Source: Brumimicrobium glaciale | GTDB lineage: Bacteria > Bacteroidota > Bacteroidia > Flavobacteriales_D > Crocinitomicaceae | NCBI RefSeq assembly: GCF_004152935.1 | Contig: NZ_SETE01000008.1 | Span: 56,252 to 120,251, forward strand | Direction of reading: 5' to 3' | Length of the DNA stretch: 64,000 nt | Shown: piece after piece, positions 44,238 to 53,862 of the stretch | Numbering within the stretch: position 1 is the stretch's first letter | How the letters are laid out: each line of letters begins with the position of its first letter | Notes under the pieces: model-generated | The model's input: the letters and a program-made list of their open reading frames with translations, nothing else | The model's database searches: none | Told to the model about the DNA's origin: nothing | Program-made: the position numbers and the translations under genes

Positions 44238-45125
44238 ATGAAAGCATACGTATTTCCAGGCCAAGGAGCCCAATTTATAGGAATGGGTAAAGACCTTTAC
44301 GAAGCGTCTCCTGTTGCTCAAGAACTTTTCAAAAAAGCCAATGAAATTTTAGGTTTTGACATTACTGAAATCATGTTTAATGGAACAGATGAGCAGTTGA
44401 AAGAAACCAAAGTAACGCAACCAGCGATATTTTTACACTCTGTAATTTTAGCAAAGGTTTTGGGTGATGACTTTAAACCAAACATGGTTGCTGGACACTC
44501 ATTAGGTGAGTTTTCTGCACTTGTTGCAAGTGGAGTCTTGTCTTTTGAAGATGGACTAAAATTGGTTTATCAGCGTGCTTTAGCAATGCAGGCTGCTTGT
44601 GAAGCTGAACCTTCTACAATGGCTGCTATTTTAGGTCTTGAAGATGAAAAAGTAGAAGAAATTTGCGCTAGCATCGACGAAGTTGTTGTCGCAGCAAACT
44701 ATAACTGTCCAGGTCAATTGGTAATTTCAGGATCTAATAAAGGAATCGAAATCGCTTGTGAAAAAGCAACAGAAGCTGGAGCAAAAAGAGCTATCCCTTT
44801 GCCAGTTGGTGGAGCATTTCACTCACCATTGATGGAGCCAGCAAGAGAAAAATTAGAAAAAGCAATTAAAGATACGCCTTTCTCAAAAGGTGTTTGTCCG
44901 ATTTATCAAAACGTAACTGCAAGCGCGGTGAGTGATATTGATGAGATCAAACAGAATTTAATTGCACAATTAACGGCTCCAGTTCGTTGGACACAAACTA
45001 TGCAACAAATGATTGCTGATGGATGTGAAGAAGTAATTGAGGTTGGTCCTGGTAAAGTATTACAAGGATTGTTTAAGAAAGTAGATAGAAAGTTCCCGAC
45101 TTCGAGTGCGGAGATTGGGGAATAG
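44238..45125 (+). CDS. fabD: Malonyl-CoA:ACP transacylase
   Basis: This is a 295-residue protein. It has GQGAQFIGMGKDLY at the start, the nucleophile Ser in GHSLGEFSAL near residue 88, the Arg of VYQRALAMQ, the catalytic His in GGAFHSPLM near 197, and the late NVTA and GPGKVL segments. The length and motifs match FabD. It moves malonyl groups from CoA to acyl carrier protein for fatty acid synthesis. It is monocistronic here; transcription probably ends in the 62-bp palindrome 19 bp past the stop. Confidence 0.95.
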   Translation: MKAYVFPGQGAQFIGMGKDLYEASPVAQELFKKANEILGFDITEIMFNGTDEQLKETKVTQPAIFLHSVILAKVLGDDFKPNMVAGHSLGEFSALVASGVLSFEDGLKLVYQRALAMQAACEAEPSTMAAILGLEDEKVEEICASIDEVVVAANYNCPGQLVISGSNKGIEIACEKATEAGAKRAIPLPVGGAFHSPLMEPAREKLEKAIKDTPFSKGVCPIYQNVTASAVSDIDEIKQNLIAQLTAPVRWTQTMQQMIADGCEEVIEVGPGKVLQGLFKKVDRKFPTSSAEIGE

Positions 45126-45143
45126 ATTATTTTTTTTGCAGTA

Positions 45144-45205
45144 GGGCGATTTTTTTTGATGTAGGGGCGATTTGCAAATCGCCCCTACATCAAAAAAAAT
45201 CGCCC
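45144..45205. repeat. 62-bp perfect palindrome, nested repeat, likely bidirectional terminator
   Basis: Arms of 31 bp meet at TTTGCAAA (axis 45174/45175). The inner part is GTAGGGGCGATTT with its complement; outside lie 8-bp T/A runs and a second GGGCGAT/ATCGCCC. The layout looks like one GTAGGGGCGATT-type hairpin inserted inside another copy. It lies between convergent fabD and the PHP phosphatase gene and touches the stop codon of the latter. Confidence 0.95.
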
Positions 45206-45952
45206 CTAAATTAACCCCCCATTCAAAAATTCCATTTCCCCCAGTTTTCGGAAATGCTTTCTTGTGAGGTTACTTTCTAGAATATCTAAATGTTCTATGC
45301 GGTGACAATCTGTCCCCAAATAATCAATCAACCCGCTATCAACCAATAATTCTGCTTGTCTTTTAATAGCAGCTCCGTAATGACCTGTAAGTGAATTCAT
45401 ATTCATTTGAATACGAACACCATTATTCCTCAATCTCCTTGCTGGTTCTATTCCTTCCTTTAAAAAGAATAAATACCTTTCATAATGAGCCAAAACTGGT
45501 TTATAACCTTTTGTTTTTAGCTTAAAGATCATTTCATCTATATTGTTTGGTTTGGCACCAAAAGAAAATTCAAAAAGCAGCTCGTTATCTCCAAAAGTGA
45601 GTAATTTTTCATTATCTATTAAATTCAAAAACTCTTCATCATAAAAGTATTCTGCAGCAGCATCAATTTCAATTGGAATATTCAATCTTTTCACTTCAGC
45701 ACGAACGTCTTCTAATCCTCCAAGAATAATTTCAGGAGTATTCTTATAATAATCAGACATGATATGCGGTGTCGTGATTACTTTTTTGTAACCTAAATCA
45801 ACAAATCGGAGCAACATACCAATGGTATTATCCATTGATTGTGAACCGTCGTCAATTCCAGGAATTAAATGACTATGCATGTCCACTTTGAGAGCGCTCA
45901 AATCTAGAGGCTTTTTAGTTTTCCCTCCGAATACTGTTTTAATTAAACCCAT
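45206..45952 (-). CDS. CpsB/CapC-type tyrosine-protein phosphatase (PHP domain, YwqE-like)
   Basis: This is a 248-residue PHP-fold protein. Metal-binding motifs are visible in order: DMHSHLIPGIDDG (residues ~24-36), TTPHIMSDYY, the Glu in AAEYFYDE, LAHYERY and GTDCHRIEHL. This is the CpsB/YwqE set with a trinuclear metal site. By family it removes phosphate from tyrosines of the BY-kinase that controls capsule or exopolysaccharide assembly. It lies three bases after rfbB, at the end of the nucleotide-sugar cluster. No BY-kinase gene is in the window. Confidence 0.9.
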   Translation of the reverse strand: MGLIKTVFGGKTKKPLDLSALKVDMHSHLIPGIDDGSQSMDNTIGMLLRFVDLGYKKVITTPHIMSDYYKNTPEIILGGLEDVRAEVKRLNIPIEIDAAAEYFYDEEFLNLIDNEKLLTFGDNELLFEFSFGAKPNNIDEMIFKLKTKGYKPVLAHYERYLFFLKEGIEPARRLRNNGVRIQMNMNSLTGHYGAAIKRQAELLVDSGLIDYLGTDCHRIEHLDILESNLTRKHFRKLGEMEFLNGGLI

Positions 45953-45955
45953 AAT

Positions 45956-47002
45956 CTATGAATTATATTGTTTTTCGTAATAAGCTTGATACTCTCCAGA
46001 AATAACGTTTTTAACCCAACCTTGATTTTCCAAATACCAATCTACCGTTTTATCTAATCCTTCTTCAAAAGTAATAGAAGGCTTCCAATTTAACTCGCTT
46101 TCCAATTTAGAAGCATCAATAGCATATCTTCTATCGTGCCCTGCTCTGTCTTTGATGAATTTCATTTGCTTGATCGTCTCCCCTTCTTCTCTTCCTAAAC
46201 GCTGATCAACAATTGTTGCCAAACGCTTCACAAGATCAATATTGGTCCATTCATTTAAACCTCCAATATTGTAAGTTTCACCATTTCTTCCTTCATGGAA
46301 AATTAAGTCAATTGCACTTGCATGATCTTCCACCCAAAGCCAATCTCTAATGTTTAATCCATCACCGTAGATTGGTAAATCTTTACCTTCAACAGCATTG
46401 TGAATCATTAATGGAATGAGTTTTTCTGGAAATTGGTGACTTCCATAATTATTTGAACAGTTGGAAATACGAATATTCAAACCATAAGTGTGGTGATAAG
46501 CACGTACAAAATGATCTGAACTTGCTTTAGACGCAGAATAAGGACTTCTTGGATCGTAAGAAGTGGTTTCTTCAAATAATCCTTCACTTCCTAAGCTTCC
46601 ATAAACCTCATCTGTGGAGATGTGGTAAAAAATATGCTTTGATAAATCAGACCAATTTGCTCTGCAAGCGTTCATTAGATTAACTGTTCCAACAACATTC
46701 GCCAAAACGAAATCCATTGGTCCTGAAATAGAACGGTCAACGTGTGATTCAGCTGCTAGATGAATAACATCAGAGATATCAAACTTTGAAAAGACTTCTT
46801 TCAAATCGGCTTCACTGCAAATATCTCCTTTAAAAAATGAGTAATTTGACTTCTCCTCAACATCAGACAAGGTTTCTAAATTCCCTGCGTAAGTCAATTT
46901 GTCAAAATTCACAAAATGAGTACCTGGATAACGATTTACCATTCGGCGGACCACATGTGATCCAATAAATCCAGCACCTCCTGTTATTAAAATAGTTTTC
47001 AT
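45956..47002 (-). CDS. rfbB: dTDP-glucose 4,6-dehydratase
   Basis: This is a 348-residue extended SDR protein. The NAD site is TGGAGFIGSHVV at residues ~7-18, the active-site motif is STDEVYG with the Asp-Glu pair, and the catalytic YxxxK is in YSASKASSDH. The segment SNNYGSHQFPEKLIPLMI is specific for RfbB/RmlB. It converts dTDP-glucose to dTDP-4-keto-6-deoxyglucose, a branch point to rhamnose and other deoxysugars. The other dTDP-rhamnose genes are not in the window, so the end product is open. It leads a pair with the PHP phosphatase. Confidence 0.95.
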   Translation of the reverse strand: MKTILITGGAGFIGSHVVRRMVNRYPGTHFVNFDKLTYAGNLETLSDVEEKSNYSFFKGDICSEADLKEVFSKFDISDVIHLAAESHVDRSISGPMDFVLANVVGTVNLMNACRANWSDLSKHIFYHISTDEVYGSLGSEGLFEETTSYDPRSPYSASKASSDHFVRAYHHTYGLNIRISNCSNNYGSHQFPEKLIPLMIHNAVEGKDLPIYGDGLNIRDWLWVEDHASAIDLIFHEGRNGETYNIGGLNEWTNIDLVKRLATIVDQRLGREEGETIKQMKFIKDRAGHDRRYAIDASKLESELNWKPSITFEEGLDKTVDWYLENQGWVKNVISGEYQAYYEKQYNS

Positions 47003-47092
47003 TTTAATCTACTCTTTAATTGTTTTAAAATTCGCTTTCCACTTTTCTTCAATCCCTTCACCATGTCAACGGATCACTCTTCTAAATCAGTT

Positions 47093-47178
47093 GCCTTCGA
47101 CAGGCTCAGTCAACGGTTCTCTCCAGCTATTGTGACTACACTTTCTCGGTGACTTCGGTGACTGAGCTTGTCGAAGGC
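47093..47178. repeat. Inverted repeat 'gccttcgacaggctcagtc'
   Basis: The 23-bp arms 47093-47115 and 47156-47178 match with two mismatches. The words CTTCGACAGGCTCAGTCA and GTGACTGAGCTTGTCGAAGG are, from memory, a very common Bacteroidota intergenic repeat. It splits the sugar cluster into two transcription units and takes up much of the gap 47003-47328. Confidence 0.85.
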
Positions 47179-47328
47179 GTCGAAGTTACCCGCGTTGCAT
47201 CACAGCGCAAATGAATCAAATGTATAGACAAAAATAGACCTGATTTTAAATACTGAAACCTCAACAATGTGAGGCTTCAGTAGAAATTTTATTACAATCA
47301 TCAAACGAAAATACAGCGCTTAAAATGA

Positions 47329-48627
47329 TTATAAACTCCAGTATTCTAATTCTTTAATTTCTTTTTTAAATACGCCTTTGATATCAACGAAAACGCCTTT
47401 ACCACCCTTTAAGTATTTTTTGAAGTCACTTTCTTTTAGGTTAGCATATTCTCTGTGATTAACTGCTACAATTACAGCATCATAGTCATCACGAAGATTA
47501 TCCATCTCCGCAAGTCCAACACCATATTCATGCTCCATTTGATCTGAAGATGCATGTGGGTCAATTAAATCAACTTTTACAGAGAAGGATTTCAACTCAT
47601 TTACAACATCAATAACTTTAGAATTTCTAATGTCACTTACGTTTTCTTTAAAAGTTGCTCCCATGATTAATACTTTCGCATCATTCATGTTTTTTCCTTG
47701 AGCAATCATCATTTTCACCGTTTGCTTTCCAATATAGAAACCCATTGAATCATTCACCGAACGACCACTGTTGATAATCTCAGCGTGGTAACCTACTTGT
47801 TTCGCTTTATAAGTCAAATAGTAAGGATCTACTCCGATACAATGTCCACCAACAAGTCCTGGTTGAAATGGTAAAAAGTTCCATTTTGTTCCAGCTGCTT
47901 CTAATACTTCGTAGGTATTAATTCCTAACTTATTAAATATGATAGATAATTCATTAATCAATGAAATATTTACGTCACGTTGTGTGTTTTCAATAATTTT
48001 AGCTGCTTCAGCTACTTTAATCGATGTTGCACGGTGCACTCCTGCTCCAACAACTTCTTCGTAAACTTTAGCGATTTCTTCTAATGACTCAGCATCACTT
48101 CCAGAAACAACTTTCACTACATTTTGAAGTGTATGAACTTTATCTCCTGGATTAATACGTTCAGGAGAATATCCTACTTTAAAGTCAATTCCGAACTTCA
48201 AACCTGATTCTTTTTCTAAAACAGGAATACAATCTTCTTCAGTACATCCAGGGTAAACTGTTGATTCGAAAACAACATAATCACCTTTCTTCAATACTTT
48301 TCCAACAGTTGAAGAAGCTCCTAAAAGTGGTCCTAAATTAGGTCTATTAGAATCATCAATTGGAGTAGGAACTGCAACTACATAAAACGTAGCTGCTTTC
48401 AAATCCTCAAGTGTTGCAGTAAATTCAATACTACAACCTTCGAAATCTGAAGCTTCTAATTCTTTACTTGGGTCAATGTTATTTTTCATTAACTCAACTC
48501 TATCTGCGTTAATGTCAAACCCGATGACATCCATTTTACGAGCAAATTCAAGGGCAATAGGTAAACCTACATAACCCAAACCGATAACGGCTAATTTCTC
48601 TTGTTTTTCAATTAATTTAGTGTGCAT
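47329..48627 (-). CDS. UDP-N-acetylhexosamine 6-dehydrogenase (WbpO/TviB/WbpA type)
   Basis: This is a 432-residue protein when started at 48627 (MHTKLIEKQ); a start at 48639 adds four residues. The Rossmann motif VIGLGYVGLPIALEFA lies near residue 15, the catalytic Cys is in GGHCIGVDPYYL, and VPTPID, ENTQRDVNI and GATFKENVSDIRNS are the group's other marks. The form GGHCIGVDPYYLTYKA is typical of TviB/WbpO, which oxidise UDP-GalNAc or UDP-GlcNAc to the uronic acid. It overlaps the upstream oxidoreductase gene by 11 bp and ends the operon. Confidence 0.9.
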   Translation of the reverse strand: MHTKLIEKQEKLAVIGLGYVGLPIALEFARKMDVIGFDINADRVELMKNNIDPSKELEASDFEGCSIEFTATLEDLKAATFYVVAVPTPIDDSNRPNLGPLLGASSTVGKVLKKGDYVVFESTVYPGCTEEDCIPVLEKESGLKFGIDFKVGYSPERINPGDKVHTLQNVVKVVSGSDAESLEEIAKVYEEVVGAGVHRATSIKVAEAAKIIENTQRDVNISLINELSIIFNKLGINTYEVLEAAGTKWNFLPFQPGLVGGHCIGVDPYYLTYKAKQVGYHAEIINSGRSVNDSMGFYIGKQTVKMMIAQGKNMNDAKVLIMGATFKENVSDIRNSKVIDVVNELKSFSVKVDLIDPHASSDQMEHEYGVGLAEMDNLRDDYDAVIVAVNHREYANLKESDFKKYLKGGKGVFVDIKGVFKKEIKELEYWSL

Positions 48628-49648
48628 TGATTTGTTCATCTCTTACTTTATAAATTCGTTCTATAATTTCAACAACTTTTAATCCTTCTAACGCATTTGT
48701 AGTTGCTGTATTTCTTCCTTTCAATGTGTCCACCACATTATTAATAACGTAATGGTGGTTTGCTGCTGAACCTTTGTATGAACCATAATCATTCCCTGGA
48801 TTAGTCGGTGCTAATTCTGGCATTTCATATCCTTCAATATTACAAACCTCAACTTCATTCATGTATTGACCTCCAATTTTCACAGATCCTTTCTCACCTA
48901 TTATAGTGATTGATGATTCTAAATTTTGTCCTGCAACTGCAGTTGAGTAATTTAATGATCCCATTCCACCTTGGATGAAATCAAAACTCACAAAACCTGA
49001 ATCTTCAAAATCTGTTGAATCTTTGTGCGTAAAGTCTGCAAATTTACCTTGAATATTTTTAATATCGCCAAATAGCCAATACATAATATCTACAAAATGA
49101 GAGAACTGTGTAAATAAAGTTCCTCCATCAAGTTCTTGAGTTCCTTTCCAACCTCCTTTTTTATAGTATCTATCGTCTCGGTTCCAATAACAATTCAATT
49201 GCACCATAAACGTCTTTCCTAAAATCCCTTCATCTACAATTGACTTTATCCACTCGGATGGCGGAGAATATCTGTTCTGCATTACACAAAACACATGCTT
49301 TGACATTTGCAAAGACTTGAAAATAATTCGTTCGCAATTGTCTTTTGTTAAACCCATTGGTTTTTCACAAACAACATGCTTATTCTGTTCGAGAATTTTA
49401 ATACTTTGTTCTGCATGTAATCCGTTTGGCGTACAAACACTGGCAATATCATATTCTATATTTGATGCTAAAAAGTCATCAATTGTATTGAAGAATGGAA
49501 CATCAAAATTTTCAAGTGCCAAATTTTCTTTTGGTTGAATATCAATTAAAGCAACAAGTTCGGCTTCTTTATTTTCATTCACCATCGTAGCATGACGCTT
49601 CCCGATGTGTCCAGCACCAATAATTACAAATTTTATTTTTCCATCCAT
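48617..49648 (-). CDS. Gfo/Idh/MocA oxidoreductase, WbpB/WlbA-like
   Basis: This is a 343-residue protein with an N-terminal Rossmann fold (FVIIGAGHIGKRHATMV), the conserved Lys-Pro of the family in VCEKPMGL near residue 97, and the HFVDIMYWLFGD substrate-side motif. With the neighbouring acetyltransferase and aminotransferase it matches WbpB/WlbA, which oxidises UDP-N-acetylglucosaminuronate at C3. NAD+ is the expected cofactor. The specific reaction is inferred from the gene neighbourhood. It is separated by nine bases from the upstream acetyltransferase gene. Confidence 0.88.
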   Translation of the reverse strand: MDGKIKFVIIGAGHIGKRHATMVNENKEAELVALIDIQPKENLALENFDVPFFNTIDDFLASNIEYDIASVCTPNGLHAEQSIKILEQNKHVVCEKPMGLTKDNCERIIFKSLQMSKHVFCVMQNRYSPPSEWIKSIVDEGILGKTFMVQLNCYWNRDDRYYKKGGWKGTQELDGGTLFTQFSHFVDIMYWLFGDIKNIQGKFADFTHKDSTDFEDSGFVSFDFIQGGMGSLNYSTAVAGQNLESSITIIGEKGSVKIGGQYMNEVEVCNIEGYEMPELAPTNPGNDYGSYKGSAANHHYVINNVVDTLKGRNTATTNALEGLKVVEIIERIYKVRDEQINAH

Positions 49649-49657
49649 AATTAGGCC

Positions 49658-50227
49658 CTAAATTTTATTTACTCTTCCGTCTGAAAGTTGATATTTCTCC
49701 TTGCTTTCTTCACAAATTGCTTCACTGTTTTGGTCAAATTCTAAACGGTGACCAAATTCACTCATCCAACCAATTTGTTTCCCAGGATTCCCCACAACTA
49801 AAGCATAAGGCAAAACCTCTTTGGTAACCACAGTTCCAGCGCCAATAAATGCATATTCTCCAATATCATGTCCACAAACAATAGTTGCATTTGCTCCAAT
49901 TGAAGCTCCTTTTTTCACTAAAGTTTTGCTGTATTGTCCTCTTCGATTAACCGCACTTCGTGGATTGATCACATTCGTAAACACCATTGAAGGACCTAAG
50001 AAAACATCATCTTCACATTCTACTCCTGTATAAATAGAAACGTTGTTTTGTACTTTGACATTGTTACCTAAAACAACCTCTGGAGAAACCACAACATTTT
50101 GACCAATGTTACAATTATTTCCAATTGTACAATTCGGCATAATATGAGAAAAGTGCCAAACTTTGGTTCCCTCTCCTATTGAGCAACCTTCATCGATTAT
50201 CGCGGTGGAATGTGAAAAGTAGTTCAT
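49658..50227 (-). CDS. Hexapeptide N-acetyltransferase, WbpD/WlbB-like
   Basis: This is a 189-residue left-handed beta-helix protein. Hexapeptide turns are visible in series ([63 protein letters not shown]). WHFSHIM and FTNVINPRS are segments shared by WbpD/WlbB enzymes, in which an Asn and His bind the amino sugar. By family it acetylates the 3-amino group made by the DegT aminotransferase. A one-base gap separates it from the UXS gene upstream. Confidence 0.9.
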   Translation of the reverse strand: MNYFSHSTAIIDEGCSIGEGTKVWHFSHIMPNCTIGNNCNIGQNVVVSPEVVLGNNVKVQNNVSIYTGVECEDDVFLGPSMVFTNVINPRSAVNRRGQYSKTLVKKGASIGANATIVCGHDIGEYAFIGAGTVVTKEVLPYALVVGNPGKQIGWMSEFGHRLEFDQNSEAICEESKEKYQLSDGRVNKI

Positions 50228-50228
50228 C

Positions 50229-51215
50229 TTATTTTATGTATTCTTCAAAATTATTGTGTTCTTTTTTGAAAAGCTCATCTTTAGAAAGTCCTTTAAAATA
50301 AGCATAAGTGATTTTCAGACCTTCTCCTCGACTAACTTTCGGTATCCAGTCTAAAATTTCTTTTGCTTTTGTAATATCTGGTTGTCTTTGCTTTGGATCA
50401 TTCACAGGTAAATCTTGATATATCACTTTTTGTGTAGTTCCTGTTAATTTGATAATTTCTTCAGCAAAATCACTGATCGTAATTTCATCTGGATTACCTA
50501 AATTAACAGGTAATGTATAGTCAGAATGTAATAATCTTACCAATCCTTCCACTAAATCATCAACATAACAGAAAGACCGTGTTTGACTTCCATCTCCAAA
50601 AACAGTTAAATCTTCACCTCTTAATGCTTGACCTATAAATGCTGGTAAAACACGTCCGTCATTCAAACGCATTCTTGGTCCGTAAGTATTAAAAATCCTA
50701 GCAATTCGCGTTTCTACTCCGTGATAAGTATGATAAGCCATTGTGATAGCTTCTTGGAAACGTTTTGCTTCGTCATAAACTCCACGAGGTCCAATTGGAT
50801 TTACATTTCCCCAATATTCTTCCGTTTGTGGATGAACTTCTGGGTCTCCATAAACTTCAGAAGTAGAAGCGATTAAAACACGTGCATTTTTAACTCTCGC
50901 TAACCCTAAACAATTATGAATTCCTAAAGACCCAACTTTTAAAGTTTGAATAGGAATTTTTAAATAATCTATTGGACTAGCAGGTGAAGCGAAGTGTAAT
51001 ATATAATCGAGTTTTCCTGGAACATGAATAAAATTAGAAACATCTTGGTGATAAAATTCAAAATTCTCCTTTGGCATTAGGTGTTCCAAATTTGATAATC
51101 TTCCAGTAATTAAATTATCCATTGCAATTACATGATAATCGTCTTTCACAAAACGCTCACATAAATGAGAACCTAAAAATCCTGCTGCTCCAGTTATTAA
51201 AACTCTTTTTCTCAT
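50229..51215 (-). CDS. UDP-glucuronic acid decarboxylase (UDP-xylose synthase)
   Basis: This is a 328-residue extended SDR protein with [15 protein letters not shown] at the N-terminus, [26 protein letters not shown], catalytic YDEAKRF and [18 protein letters not shown]. These phrases together are specific to the UXS group rather than to epimerases or dehydratases. It converts UDP-glucuronate to UDP-xylose, with the 4-keto intermediate held on the enzyme. The immediately upstream gene makes its substrate. Confidence 0.93.
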   Translation of the reverse strand: MRKRVLITGAAGFLGSHLCERFVKDDYHVIAMDNLITGRLSNLEHLMPKENFEFYHQDVSNFIHVPGKLDYILHFASPASPIDYLKIPIQTLKVGSLGIHNCLGLARVKNARVLIASTSEVYGDPEVHPQTEEYWGNVNPIGPRGVYDEAKRFQEAITMAYHTYHGVETRIARIFNTYGPRMRLNDGRVLPAFIGQALRGEDLTVFGDGSQTRSFCYVDDLVEGLVRLLHSDYTLPVNLGNPDEITISDFAEEIIKLTGTTQKVIYQDLPVNDPKQRQPDITKAKEILDWIPKVSRGEGLKITYAYFKGLSKDELFKKEHNNFEEYIK

Positions 51216-51221
51216 TCTATT

Positions 51222-52541
51222 TTATACTTTAGGTAAAATTGTTTGACGTCCTATTGAACTGTAATAAACTCCTTTTTCTTGAATATCAGAAAGATTGAAA
51301 ATATTCCTACCATCAAAAATTACTGGACTGTTCAATTTAGATTTAATCAAATTGAAATCTGGATTTTTAAATACCGACCATTCCGTAGCTATTAATAAAG
51401 CATCTGCTCCATCTAAGGCGTCGTATTGATTTTCAACATAAGAAATTTTATCGCCTAATAACTTTTTAACATTGTCCATTCCTTCAGGATCAAAAGCAAC
51501 CACTTCAGCTCCTCTATTGATTAATTCATCAATTAAATAAAGTGCTGGAGCTTCACGGATATCATCTGTGTCAGGTTTAAAAGACAACCCCCAAAGTGCG
51601 AATTTCTTTCCTTTAATATCACCGAAGTAATCAAGAATCTTATCTAACAACTTAATGCGTTGTTTTTTATTTACATTTAAAACTGCATCAATAATAGAAA
51701 AGTCAAAATTATTATCTAATCCACTTTTCATTAATGCGCTCACATCTTTCGGGAAACAACTTCCACCAAATCCAATTCCTGGATATAGAAAGCGATGTCC
51801 AATTCGTGTATCAGAACCCATTCCTTCACGGACTTTATCAACATCAGCTCCTACAATCTCACAAAAATTTGCCACTTCATTCATAAAAGTGATTTTTGTT
51901 GCCAAGAAAGCATTTGCTGCATATTTTGTCAATTCGGCTGATTTCTCATCCATAAAAATCAATGGATGTCCATCACGAATAAAAGGCTGATACAATTCTT
52001 TCATTACAATTTTCGCTTTTTCATCTTCCGTACCAATAATAACTCGGTCAGGATTCATGAAATCGTCAACTGCATAACCTTCTCTTAAAAATTCTGGATT
52101 AGAAACAACCGCGAAAGGCACATCTGTTTCCGCTTTAATTGCAGCAGTCACTTTGTCGGCTGTCCCAACAGGAACGGTAGATTTATCAATAATGACTTTA
52201 TATTCTGTAATTAATTTCCCTAAATCTTTCGCTACTCCAAGTACATAAGATAAATCAGCTGAACCATCTTCTCCCGGAGGAGTTGGCAATGCAAGAAAAA
52301 TTATTTCTGCATCTTTAATTGCTGAAGCTAAATCTGTTGTAAACTGAAGTCTTTTTTGTTTAATATTTCTTTCAAATAAAACGTCTAAATGTGGTTCATA
52401 AATCGGAACCTCACCATTTTTTAAACGTTCAACTTTTTCTTTATCTATGTCTACACATATAACGTTGTTTCCGGTTTCAGCGAAACAAGTTCCTGTAACT
52501 AAACCAACGTATCCTGTTCCAATAACTGCTATATTCTTCAT
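51222..52541 (-). CDS. ugd: UDP-glucose 6-dehydrogenase
   Basis: This is a 439-residue protein with VIGTGYVGLVTGTCFAE at the N-terminus, DKSTVPVGTADKV, SNPEFLREGYAVDDFMNPDR, and the catalytic Cys in GIGFGGSCFPKDV near residue 265. The C-terminal domain includes WGLSFKPDTDDIREAPA. It oxidises UDP-glucose twice to UDP-glucuronate with two NAD+. It overlaps the aminotransferase gene by four bases (ATGA) and is six bases from the UXS gene, which uses its product. Confidence 0.95.
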   Translation of the reverse strand: MKNIAVIGTGYVGLVTGTCFAETGNNVICVDIDKEKVERLKNGEVPIYEPHLDVLFERNIKQKRLQFTTDLASAIKDAEIIFLALPTPPGEDGSADLSYVLGVAKDLGKLITEYKVIIDKSTVPVGTADKVTAAIKAETDVPFAVVSNPEFLREGYAVDDFMNPDRVIIGTEDEKAKIVMKELYQPFIRDGHPLIFMDEKSAELTKYAANAFLATKITFMNEVANFCEIVGADVDKVREGMGSDTRIGHRFLYPGIGFGGSCFPKDVSALMKSGLDNNFDFSIIDAVLNVNKKQRIKLLDKILDYFGDIKGKKFALWGLSFKPDTDDIREAPALYLIDELINRGAEVVAFDPEGMDNVKKLLGDKISYVENQYDALDGADALLIATEWSVFKNPDFNLIKSKLNSPVIFDGRNIFNLSDIQEKGVYYSSIGRQTILPKV

Positions 52542-53671
52542 CCTTCTAAAAACTCTTTAACTGCTGAACAAATATATTCTAACTGCTCTAGTTCTAATTC
52601 CGTGTGCATTGGCAACGAGAAAACTCTTGTTGTTAACCAATCGGTATTTACCAAACTCCCACTAGAAGTTTCCAATGAAGCAAACATTTTTTGCTTGTGT
52701 GCCGGAACAGGATAATAAATCATTGCTGGAATATCTTTTTCGCCTAAAAATGCAACCAAAGCATCACGGTCAATTCCGTCATCCAATTGCAAAGTATATT
52801 GATGAAAAACATGCTTAGAGTTCTTCACTCTTTTTGGAATTGTTAATCCTTTTATGTTAGAAAATTGTGCATCATAATAATCCGCAGCTTTTCTTCTGGC
52901 ATCAATATAATTATCGAGTTCTTTTAATTTTATGCGTAAAACCGCTGCTTGGATAGTGTCTAAACGTGAATTACATCCAACTACATCGTGATAATATCTT
53001 TTGCTTTGACCATGATTTGCAACCATTGTCAATTTTTCTGCAATTTCATCATCATCTGTACACATCGCTCCTCCATCTCCAAAACAACCTAAGTTTTTAG
53101 ATGGAAAGAAACTTGTACATCCAACATCTCCAATTGTCCCCGTCTTTTTAACAGTTCCATCAGAGAAAGTGTAATCAGAACCTATTGCTTGTGCATTGTC
53201 TTCAATTACTTTTAAATCATACTTCTTTGCAATTTTCATAATCGCCTCCATATCGCATGACTGTCCATATAAATGAACTGGAACAATAGCTTTAGTTCTT
53301 GCTGTAATAGCCGCCTCAATTGCTTTTGGAGAAATATTAAATGTATCTTTTTCGCAATCTACAAAAACAGGCTTTAATCTTAATAAACCCATCACTTCTG
53401 TTGTAGCAATGTAAGTATAAGAAGGTGTGATTACCTCATCACCTGGCTTTAAACCAAGCGCCATCATTGCAATTTGCAAAGCGTCTGTTCCATTTGCACA
53501 TGGAATAACGTGTTTTGCTCCAAGATATTCACCCAATTCTTCTTTAAAACTATGAACATCTGGCCCATTAATAAATTGAGCGTTATCTAGTATATTATTG
53601 ATCGAAGACTGAACTTGTGGTTTGATTTTCTCATACTGGCTAATCAAATCAACCATTTGTATTTTTTTCAT
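52538..53671 (-). CDS. DegT/DnrJ/EryC1/StrS aminotransferase, WbpE/WlbC-like
   Basis: This is a 377-residue PLP enzyme. The early HVIPCANGTDALQIAMMALG segment and the Schiff-base Lys in FFPSKNLGCFGDGG near residue 190 are the family's marks, with DNAQAIGSD binding the cofactor and QYTLQL late. The best-fitting subgroup is WbpE/WlbC, which aminates the 3-keto sugar acid made by WbpB/WlbA using glutamate. It is the first gene of the six-gene operon. A CAAAAATA element on the plus strand (53704-53711), TATTTTTG in the gene's direction, may be its -7 box. Confidence 0.92.
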   Translation of the reverse strand: MKKIQMVDLISQYEKIKPQVQSSINNILDNAQFINGPDVHSFKEELGEYLGAKHVIPCANGTDALQIAMMALGLKPGDEVITPSYTYIATTEVMGLLRLKPVFVDCEKDTFNISPKAIEAAITARTKAIVPVHLYGQSCDMEAIMKIAKKYDLKVIEDNAQAIGSDYTFSDGTVKKTGTIGDVGCTSFFPSKNLGCFGDGGAMCTDDDEIAEKLTMVANHGQSKRYYHDVVGCNSRLDTIQAAVLRIKLKELDNYIDARRKAADYYDAQFSNIKGLTIPKRVKNSKHVFHQYTLQLDDGIDRDALVAFLGEKDIPAMIYYPVPAHKQKMFASLETSSGSLVNTDWLTTRVFSLPMHTELELEQLEYICSAVKEFLEG

Positions 53672-53720
53672 AAAGACGGTTTTACTCTTTGTTATAAGTA
53701 AGGCAAAAATAACAAATCAT

Positions 53721-53776
53721 AATTGATAATTGATAATTCACAATTGAAAATTGATAATTGATAATTGATAATTCAC
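53721..53776. repeat. AATTGATAATTG tandem repeats
   Basis: AATTGATAATTGATAATTCA occurs twice with a shorter phrase between. Similar AT-rich phrases recur at 56620-56690. The repeats lie just upstream of the sugar operon. Confidence 0.8.
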
Positions 53777-53862
53777 TTCGTTGAGGGCTTTGTCGTTCGT
53801 AATTGACCTTAGTATTTTGGGCATTTCCCTTATATTCATCTCCGTAAACTACAAAGAATATC

